Assembly (NCBI GenBank): GCA_019414465.1 | Contig: DXLY01000028.1 | Coordinates: forward strand, 1 to 7,237 | Reading direction: 5' to 3' | DNA from: Collinsella sp. | GTDB taxonomy: Bacteria; Actinomycetota; Coriobacteriia; Coriobacteriales; Coriobacteriaceae | DNA: 7,237 nt | Shown here: positions 1-5,712 of the stretch, one piece after another | How positions within the stretch are numbered: the first letter of the stretch is position 1 | How the letters are laid out: every line of letters begins with the position of its first letter | Translations under genes and position numbers: made by a program | The notes under the pieces: generated by a model | What the model was told of the DNA's origin: nothing | Database searches by the model: none | Seen by the model: the letters and a program-made list of their open reading frames with translations, nothing else

Positions 1-1
1 C

Positions 2-244
2 TACCAGGCCCCCGCGAAGTCGATGGACGTAAGCGTGGACTCGGGCGATGTGGAGATGACGGTTCCGAACTCTACGGGCTTTAAGGCGAGCCTCACCGTG
101 GGCAGCGGTGACTTCGAGAGCGATTTCCTTCCGCTTGGCTACGATGGCGAGACCATATTGAATCTTGAATTCGACAACGGCGATAAGTCTGCTACGTATC
201 GTTTCGAGGTCGGTTCGGGCGACATGTCGTTTGATCCGGAGTGA
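2..244 (+). CDS. DUF4097-like beta-repeat protein, C-terminal fragment (partial)
   Basis: Only the last 80 residues lie in the window; the reading frame is open from base 2 and ends at TGA 242-244. The fragment shows the repeating beta-strand pattern of DUF4097 (putative adhesin, beta-solenoid) proteins: short units built around S/G-S-G-D, seen as DSGDVEM, GSGDFES and GSGDMSF, with alternating hydrophobic residues and no cysteines. In this family the C-terminal repeats often follow a membrane-anchored N-terminal part, and the genes often sit with PadR-type regulators or DUF1700 proteins. None of that can be seen here. The molecular role is unknown. A strong hairpin terminator lies 46 bases after the stop, so this gene probably ends its own transcript and is not co-transcribed with the Elp3 gene. 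Family assignment is fairly confident; function is not. Confidence 0.7.
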   Translation, partial: YQAPAKSMDVSVDSGDVEMTVPNSTGFKASLTVGSGDFESDFLPLGYDGETILNLEFDNGDKSATYRFEVGSGDMSFDPE

Positions 245-289
245 CATGCGGTTTTCGGAGATCGGTACATATAGGCATGCTCTTTGATG

Positions 290-330
290 AAGGCGCCGAA
301 GCCGAGATCGGCTCCGGCGCCTTTGCCTTT
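290..330 (+). terminator. Rho-independent-type hairpin after the DUF4097-like gene
   Basis: Bases 290-305 pair with 308-323: a 16-base-pair GC-rich stem with one A/C mismatch (A299 opposite C314) and a formal 2-base loop at 306-307, which in practice would open slightly. The stem is followed by TTTGCCTTT, an interrupted T tract. Stem strength and position, between the stop at 244 and the next start at 342, support a terminator. The imperfect T tract lowers certainty a little. Its 3' end abuts the TACAAT hexamer proposed as the next gene's -10 element. Confidence 0.75.
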
Positions 331-335
331 ACAAT
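330..335 (+). promoter_or_regulatory. Candidate -10 hexamer (TACAAT) for the elp3 operon
   Basis: TACAAT differs from the TATAAT consensus at one base. Transcription would begin about 6-8 bases downstream, at or next to the A of the ATG at 342, giving a leaderless mRNA. No good -35 hexamer is present at 16-18 bases spacing; that region is the 3' arm of the terminator stem. There is also no extended -10 TGn. The call rests on the hexamer, its position after a terminator, and the lack of a properly spaced ribosome binding site. Confidence 0.4.
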
Positions 336-341
336 GGGGAC

Positions 342-2246
342 ATGGAACAGATTATCTTGAACATACTCGAGGCCCTGCGTCGCGGCGAGACCGTGGACGA
401 CAAAGCGCTCGTCAAACTGATACATGCCGAGGCGCGCCGTGAGGGTGCCGACAAACGCGATTTGGCCAAGCGCCGTCTGCTGCCGTTCTACCAGCGGGTT
501 AAACGTGAGGAGCCGGTTCGGTGGGCTGCGTGGAATGTCGATTCCGATCTGGAGCGTCAACTGCTGCAGGTCCTGCGTATGAAGCCGCGCCGAACGGCCT
601 CGGGCGTGGCGACCATTACCGTCATTACCAAGCCCTGGCCATGCTCGGGCGATTGCCTGTTTTGCCCCAACGATCTGCGCATGCCCAAGAGCTATCTGCA
701 CGCCGAGCCGGCATGCGCCCGTGCGGAGCAAAATTGCTTTGACCCGTATCTGCAGGTGAGCGCTCGCCTGACCGCGCTTTCGCAGATGGGGCATGCGACC
801 GATAAGATCGAGCTCATTGTGCTTGGCGGTACCTGGAGCGACTATCCGGAAGGCTATCAGACATGGTTTATGTCGGAGCTTTTCCGTGCACTCAATGACG
901 ATGCCGTCGCCGGCGTGGCGGCCAACCCCATGTTGGCACGTCCGGGCATCAGCCGTGCCGAGGCGGGGCGTCTGCTCGATGACGCTCCCGCCGATGCCCT
1001 GCCGCCTGTGGTAGCGGAGCGCCGTGAGCGCTATCGGGCCGCCGGCATTGCGACAGACGAGGTCGAGCTTGCTGCCGGCGTTGCCGACGAGCAGGGGCGT
1101 GTGGATGCTGCCGTGGGCGGCTATAACCGTGCGGTGCGTCGTCTGTACGGTCCCGGTACGCCGTGGGGCGAGGTCACTGAGTGGCAGACGGCAACGATGG
1201 AGGAGCTTGAGCGTCAGCAGCGCATCAACGAGACGGCGAAGCATCGCGTGGTGGGGCTCGTTATCGAGACGCGCCCCGATGCCGTAACGCCGCAGGCGCT
1301 TACGCTCATCCGCCGCCTGGGCTGCACCAAGATCCAGATGGGTATTCAGAGTCTCGACCAACATTTGCTCGATATCAACGAGCGTCGTATTTCGGTGGCT
1401 CAGATCGAGCGGGCGTTTTCGCTTGCGCGTCTGTTTGGCTTTAAGATCCACGCGCATTTTATGCTCAACTTGCTGGGCGCCACGCCCGAGGGGGACAAGC
1501 GCGACTACGAGCGCTTTATGACCGAGGGGGCCTTTATGCCCGACGAGGTCAAGGTCTACCCGTGCGCGCTCATCGAGGGCTCGCGTCTGGTGGGCCGCTA
1601 TGAGCGCGGCGAGTGGCGCCCCTATACCGAGGAAGAACTGCTCGATGTGCTGGCCGACGACATCGTGGTGACGCCGGCGTTCTGCCGCATCAGCCGCATG
1701 ATCCGCGACTTTAGCTCCGACGACATCATGGTGGGCAACAAGAAGCCCAACCTGCGTCAGCTCGTTGAGAACCGCCTGGCTGCTCGGGGTGACGGTGCGA
1801 CGGTGCGCGAGATTCGCTATCGCGAGATCAGTACCGCGGGTGCCGACCTGGATGAACTGTCTCTTGATGAGGTCGCTTACGAGACGCCGGTGACGCGTGA
1901 ACGCTTTTTGCAGTGGGTGACGCCCGAAGGCAAGATCGCCGGCTTTTTGCGTCTGTCGCTGCCCGTTCGCGCTTTTGTTGCCGCACATGCGGACGAGTTG
2001 CCGACGATGCCGGACGAGGCGATGATTCGCGAGGTACACGTGTATGGCATGGCGGCGCGCGTGGGGGATCAAGGCCAGGCAGCCCAGCACCATGGATTGG
2101 GACGGTCGCTGGTGGAGCGTGCGTGCCATATTGCTCGGGACGCGGGCTATGCGCGCATCAACGTGATCAGCGCGATTGGTACGCGCGAGTACTATCGCCA
2201 TCTTGGATTTTATGACTATGGCCTTTATCTGCAAAAGGAGCTCTAG
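342..2246 (+). CDS. elp3: Elp3-type tRNA U34 modification enzyme (radical SAM + GNAT)
   Basis: A 634-residue stand-alone Elp3. The family uses a 4Fe-4S cluster with S-adenosylmethionine, plus acetyl-CoA, to start carboxymethyl-type modification of wobble uridine 34 in tRNA, in the cytoplasm. Residues 1-90 match the helical, basic N-terminal tRNA-binding region. The radical SAM core runs from about 90 to 480, with cluster cysteines C101, C105 and C108 (CX3CX2C), then FDPYLQV (133-139), GGTW (162-165), ETRPD (309-313) and NLRQLVENR (470-478). The GNAT domain occupies about 500-634, with the acetyl-CoA loop Q582-x-x-G585-x-G587 and the family signature GTREYYRHLGF (613-623). A segment of roughly 100 residues (about 187-286) lies between GGTW and ETRPD and is longer than I expect for Elp3. 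ATG 342 is the first possible start after an in-frame stop at 288, and has no usable Shine-Dalgarno. No other Elongator subunit is nearby, as usual in bacteria. Family is certain; exact product is inferred. Confidence 0.95.
   Translation: MEQIILNILEALRRGETVDDKALVKLIHAEARREGADKRDLAKRRLLPFYQRVKREEPVRWAAWNVDSDLERQLLQVLRMKPRRTASGVATITVITKPWPCSGDCLFCPNDLRMPKSYLHAEPACARAEQNCFDPYLQVSARLTALSQMGHATDKIELIVLGGTWSDYPEGYQTWFMSELFRALNDDAVAGVAANPMLARPGISRAEAGRLLDDAPADALPPVVAERRERYRAAGIATDEVELAAGVADEQGRVDAAVGGYNRAVRRLYGPGTPWGEVTEWQTATMEELERQQRINETAKHRVVGLVIETRPDAVTPQALTLIRRLGCTKIQMGIQSLDQHLLDINERRISVAQIERAFSLARLFGFKIHAHFMLNLLGATPEGDKRDYERFMTEGAFMPDEVKVYPCALIEGSRLVGRYERGEWRPYTEEELLDVLADDIVVTPAFCRISRMIRDFSSDDIMVGNKKPNLRQLVENRLAARGDGATVREIRYREISTAGADLDELSLDEVAYETPVTRERFLQWVTPEGKIAGFLRLSLPVRAFVAAHADELPTMPDEAMIREVHVYGMAARVGDQGQAAQHHGLGRSLVERACHIARDAGYARINVISAIGTREYYRHLGFYDYGLYLQKEL
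2233..2240 (+). promoter_or_regulatory. Ribosome binding site of the spermidine-synthase-like gene
   Basis: AAAGGAG lies inside the last codons of elp3, 6 bases before ATG 2247. Because the elp3 stop TAG (2244-2246) directly touches this ATG, the site fixes the start and implies coupled translation of the two genes. Confidence 0.7.
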
Positions 2247-3125
2247 ATGAACAAGCCGAGTGTTTCTGCCGGCGTCGTTGCCGGCGTTGCTCTGGGGGCC
2301 GCGGCGCTTGGTGCGGCCGCCGTCGCTGTTCGTGCTGCCTGTCTGCAGGTTGCGCGAACCCGCAATGGGTTGGCGCGTGTGAAGCGCGTGCACGACGAGG
2401 GCGGCGACGAAGTCCGCGTATTGGTACAAGGCGGCGTCTACCAAAGTGCAAGCTACGTTGGCGAGCGTTGGGCGGAGCCCGTCTTTACGTACTATCGTTC
2501 GTTTGACGACGTGTTTGAGGCCGAGGATGCGATGCGCGACGCTTACGGTCACGGTATCGACCGCATGCTTATGCTGGGCGGCGGCGGGTTTGCCTATCCC
2601 AAGTTCGCGCTGATGTCGCACGAGGACTTGTGCATGGACGTTATCGAGTATGACGGAGAGATTACGCGCCTAGCGCGCCGCTGGTTCTACCTGGACGAGC
2701 TGGAGCGTGCGGTGGGCGACCGCTTGCGGGTGATTACCGCTGAGGCTCGCTCGTATTTGGGTGTGACGAGCGTGGGCCATCGTCGCTACGACGTGGTCGT
2801 GAGCGATTGCTTTGGCGGTGTCGAGCCCGTACGCGAGCTGGCGACGGTTGAGGCGTTGCGTTTGGTGCGAGGCAGCCTGAACCCCGGGGGTATCTACGTT
2901 GCCAATATCGTGAGCGCAAACGAGGGGAGCGACGTAACGTTCCTGCGCGATTGCGCCGCCACGGCGCTCGAGGTGTTCGCCCACGCCTGGGTGGTCCCAT
3001 GTGGCGATGCAGAGTTCGGCGGCGAGGAGAATTATCTGCTCATCGCCAGCGACGGCGACTACGCCTTTGCCGAAGCCGTGCCCTTCGACGCCGACTTCCT
3101 CGGCACCGTCCTTCACGACAAGTAA
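2247..3125 (+). CDS. Membrane-anchored spermidine-synthase-like Rossmann protein
   Basis: A 292-residue protein. Residues about 7-33 form an Ala/Gly/Val-rich hydrophobic segment, best read as a single membrane anchor. The basic stretch after it (R37-K46) suggests the catalytic part faces the cytoplasm. Residues about 55-270 resemble the spermidine synthase / SAM-methyltransferase fold: glycine loop LMLGGGGFAYP (108-118), the acidic V-I-E-Y-D strand (132-136) that would bind the ligand ribose, AEARSYL (165-171), and YDVVVSD (181-187) followed by LNPGGIYVAN. The glycine loop lacks the aspartate of the GGGDG motif typical of true aminopropyltransferases, and the polyamine-binding residues are not evident, so polyamine synthesis is doubtful. 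Many such proteins are annotated only as spermidine-synthase-like or fused MFS/spermidine synthase. The gene follows elp3 with no spacer and is surely co-transcribed with it. Substrate unknown; it could be a methyltransferase. Confidence 0.8.
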   Translation: MNKPSVSAGVVAGVALGAAALGAAAVAVRAACLQVARTRNGLARVKRVHDEGGDEVRVLVQGGVYQSASYVGERWAEPVFTYYRSFDDVFEAEDAMRDAYGHGIDRMLMLGGGGFAYPKFALMSHEDLCMDVIEYDGEITRLARRWFYLDELERAVGDRLRVITAEARSYLGVTSVGHRRYDVVVSDCFGGVEPVRELATVEALRLVRGSLNPGGIYVANIVSANEGSDVTFLRDCAATALEVFAHAWVVPCGDAEFGGEENYLLIASDGDYAFAEAVPFDADFLGTVLHDK

Positions 3126-3151
3126 GTCTCCCCGTCCCAAAAAGACTGGTC

Positions 3152-5596
3152 TTAGGCGTGGTCGCGCCAGCTGCGGACACGCTGCTTCATGCCATCGATG
3201 TCGAGCACGCCTTCGGCGAAACCCTTGCGCACGAGCTCTTCGGGAACAAACTCGTCGTACCGATCAAAGTAAGGCACCTCGCCAGGATAGACGAGGTCGA
3301 TGGGGCCGAAGTCCTTCTCGGCCTCGGCGGCGAGCACCTCAAAGAACGTCTCCTCGTCGGCCTTCATCTTAAACTGCATAAAGTACGGGCGCGACGGATC
3401 GAGCCCGCGAAGGCCAAGCTCCGCGGCGCATTTAATCTTGAGCATACGTTCGAGCGCCAGAAAGGCATAGCTGCCCAACCAGGGGAAGAGCACCCAGGTG
3501 TCGCCACCCAGGTTAATGAGCGGTTTGGTTCCCGCGCCCGAAATCTCGGCGGTATGACGAGCCTGTGCAAGGCGTGCCCGTGCGTTGCCCATGAGATACG
3601 GATATGCCGCGTGCTCGTTGAGCGCCTTGCGCATGCGCTCGAGTACGTGTGTATTGATGTCGCCGGGGCAGTCGCCAAAGTAGGCCGGCACACGACCCTT
3701 GACCTGCGTGGCAAAGACGGTGTGGCGCTTCCAGTCCACTTCCTCGACAATCCAGCAGTGTCCGGCGATGGCGATGCGCTCACCGGGCGGTGGCGGGTTG
3801 ACGATCGTGCCCAATTCGGCCGACTCGCTACGAACGGTGAACTCCTCGTTTTCCTGGAATACGGCGTAGAACTTAAAGTTGTTAATGATGCGCTCGCCCG
3901 CGAGACCCACGATGAGTCCGCCGCCCTCGGTGACCTGGATATGGTCGATCTTAATGAGGTGACGCAGCAATACGCGATAGTCATCGGCCGAGATGCGATG
4001 GAAATAGCTGAGTGTGAGCACGCGCTGGGCAAGCTCTGCCGGCGTGAGCTCGCCGGTGCTGGCAAGTGTCGACATAGTCTGGTGGTAGAGCAGACTGTAA
4101 GGGAGTCGATCGAGCTCGGGCGGCTCGACCCACTTTTCCTCGCGATAGAGTTGTACGAGCGCGATGCCCTGCAGGAGCTTCCACGGAATGGTCTCGGGCA
4201 TCATCGTGCGCGGCTCGCGCTCTTCCTCGCGCATGACAAACCACATCTCGGGCGGAAGATCGCGGCGTCCCGTGCGGCCCATTCGCTGCAACAAAGAGCT
4301 GACGGTAAACGGCGCGTCGATCTGAAACGCACGCTCCAGACGGCCGATATCGATACCGAGCTCCAGCGTAGAGGTGGTGACGGTCGTTTGTGCCTGTTCC
4401 TCGTCGCGCATGAGCTCTTCTGCCGTCTCGCGCAGCGATGCCGAAAGATTGCCGTGGTGGATGAGAAAGCGGTCGGGCTCGTGCCGGCTCTCACAGTAGC
4501 AACGCAGCATGGAGCATACGGCCTCTGCCTCTTCGCGCGAGTTGGCAAAGACCAGGCACTTGCGGCCGCGGGTGTGTTCGAAGATATAGCCCATGCCGGG
4601 GTCGGCGTTGTCTGGTGCTGTGTCGGTGGGGCTGAGAAGCGCCTGCTCGGTCGCTCGCGGGATGTCGACTTCGCCCTCGGGGGCCGAGGAAGTTTGGCGG
4701 TCCTTGGGAGTGGCCTTGCCCCGTGCCCGCTCACGACGTTGACGGCGCTCCTCTTGTGTGAGCTGTCCGCTGTGACGCATGTCTTGGGCGCCGGCGGGCA
4801 GTGCCGCGGATGCCGCCGCCTCGATGCGCTCGCACGCAAGCACTTCGGCCTCTTGAGGACCTGTGCCCATGAATCCCCGTTGCTGTGCCTGGGGGCCCGA
4901 GTTGTAGAAGTGCTCCATGGAGATGCGCCACACGCGGCGCGGCTCTTCAAAGCGTGGGATAACGCAGTCGCGCCCCGTTCCCTGTGAGAGAAAGGCACCC
5001 GTGCGCTCGGGGTCGCCGATGGTGGCCGAAAGGCCAATGCGTCGAGGTTGCACGCCGGCCATGCGCGAGAGCCGCTCGATAAGGCAGAGCGTCTGCCCGC
5101 CACGGTCGCCGCGCATGAGCGAGTGGACCTCATCGATGACCACATAGCGCAGGTCGCAAAACATGCGCGGGATCGCCATGTGCTTATGGATTAAGAGCGC
5201 CTCGAGTGACTCGGGCGTAATCTGCAAGATGCCGTTCGGTTTTTTGATGAGCTTAGCCTTGTGCGACTGCGAGACATCGCCATGCCAGTGCCAGACAGGG
5301 ATATCGGCCTCTTCGCACAGGTCATTGAGACGGACGAACTGATCATTGATGAGTGCCTTGAGGGGGCCAATGTAGAGGGCACCAACGCTTGCGGGCGGGT
5401 TCTCCCAAAACTCGGTCAGGATGGGAAAGAAGGCCGCTTCGGTTTTGCCGGAAGCTGTGGATGCCGTTAGGAGCACATTGTCTTGTGTGTTAAAGATGGC
5501 GTCTGCCGCCGCAACCTGGATAGAGCGCAGGCTCTCCCAATCGTGGGAGTAGATGAAGTCTTGGATAAACGGGGCGTAGCGGTCAAAGGCGTTCAC
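3152..5596 (-). CDS. Lhr-like DEAD/DEAH-box superfamily 2 helicase (BrxHI-like)
   Basis: An 814-residue ATP-dependent nucleic-acid helicase. In numbering from the GTG start: motif I TASGKTE (47-53, K51), Ia GPLKALINDQ (77-86), Ib TPESLEALL (127-135), motif II DEVH (155-158), motif III SAT (190-192), motif IV region CLVFANSREEAE (347-358), motif V TSTLELGIDIG (408-418), motif VI QRMGRTGRR (437-445). All catalytic motifs look intact. About 100 charged, low-complexity residues (230-335) separate the two RecA lobes. The remaining 370 residues match the winged-helix and accessory part of Lhr-type proteins. GTG 5596 is preferred over an in-frame TTG at 5638 because AGAGGAGG lies 4 bases before it, leaving 14 fewer residues. 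It is the last gene of the - strand operon, 116 bases after the BrxD-like ATPase, and converges on the + strand operon with 26 bases between stops. The neighbour makes BrxHI (type 2 BREX) the closest named relative, but a repair helicase is also possible. Confidence 0.88.
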   Translation of the reverse strand: MNAFDRYAPFIQDFIYSHDWESLRSIQVAAADAIFNTQDNVLLTASTASGKTEAAFFPILTEFWENPPASVGALYIGPLKALINDQFVRLNDLCEEADIPVWHWHGDVSQSHKAKLIKKPNGILQITPESLEALLIHKHMAIPRMFCDLRYVVIDEVHSLMRGDRGGQTLCLIERLSRMAGVQPRRIGLSATIGDPERTGAFLSQGTGRDCVIPRFEEPRRVWRISMEHFYNSGPQAQQRGFMGTGPQEAEVLACERIEAAASAALPAGAQDMRHSGQLTQEERRQRRERARGKATPKDRQTSSAPEGEVDIPRATEQALLSPTDTAPDNADPGMGYIFEHTRGRKCLVFANSREEAEAVCSMLRCYCESRHEPDRFLIHHGNLSASLRETAEELMRDEEQAQTTVTTSTLELGIDIGRLERAFQIDAPFTVSSLLQRMGRTGRRDLPPEMWFVMREEEREPRTMMPETIPWKLLQGIALVQLYREEKWVEPPELDRLPYSLLYHQTMSTLASTGELTPAELAQRVLTLSYFHRISADDYRVLLRHLIKIDHIQVTEGGGLIVGLAGERIINNFKFYAVFQENEEFTVRSESAELGTIVNPPPPGERIAIAGHCWIVEEVDWKRHTVFATQVKGRVPAYFGDCPGDINTHVLERMRKALNEHAAYPYLMGNARARLAQARHTAEISGAGTKPLINLGGDTWVLFPWLGSYAFLALERMLKIKCAAELGLRGLDPSRPYFMQFKMKADEETFFEVLAAEAEKDFGPIDLVYPGEVPYFDRYDEFVPEELVRKGFAEGVLDIDGMKQRVRSWRDHA

Positions 5597-5600
5597 GGGG

Positions 5601-5608
5601 CCTCCTCT
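5601..5608 (-). promoter_or_regulatory. Strong Shine-Dalgarno that decides the helicase start
   Basis: On the - strand this reads AGAGGAGG, followed by CCCC and then GTG (5596-5594), whose next codons read N-A-F-D-R-Y-A-P-F. The 4-base spacer is a little short, but the match is near perfect. The in-frame upstream TTG at 5638 lacks a comparable site. Confidence 0.7.
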
Positions 5609-5676
5609 CAAAAACGAATCTCTCAACGCGGCTGGCAACGGCTTGCTGCATTACAGTCTCAACGTTCGCCCAGATA

Positions 5677-5712
5677 AAACCTGCCAAAATAAACCTGTCC
5701 CTTTTTTGCAGG
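5677..5712. repeat. Small repeat-like element in the ATPase-helicase gap
   Basis: On the + strand AAACCTGCC (5677-5685) recurs as AAACCTGTCC (5691-5700), a 14-base period, followed by a six-T run. CCTGC (5680-5684) and GCAGG (5708-5712) form inverted ends of a 33-base unit that touches the ATPase stop codon. It is AT-richer than the flanking genes and does not look like a normal terminator: the stem is only 5 pairs with a 23-base loop. It may be a dispersed intergenic repeat. The rest of the 5597-5712 gap holds only the helicase ribosome binding site. Confidence 0.35.

Noticed and set aside
2..244. SGD-type repeats in the first fragment as a calcium-binding RTX-like region
   Set aside because: The units lack the GGxGxDxxx nonapeptide pattern and fit the beta-strand repeats of DUF4097 better.
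192..2621. Very long open frame (809 codons) on the - strand, antisense to elp3 and the spermidine-synthase-like gene
   Set aside because: The sense strand encodes clear Elp3 motifs. The antisense product is rich in His, Arg and Ala with no recognisable domain. Stop-free antisense frames are common opposite GC-rich genes with strong codon bias.
3124..3153. Possible shared terminator between the two convergent operons
   Set aside because: Only short stems can be drawn: AAGAC/GTCTT with a 2-base loop (3142-3153), or AGTCT/AGACT with a 13-base loop. On the - strand a few Ts follow, but the hairpin is too weak to call.
2951..4987. Long open frame (678 codons) on the + strand opposite the helicase
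   Set aside because: The helicase motifs on the - strand are complete and in order. The + strand product is low-complexity with no domain, so it is a codon-bias shadow.
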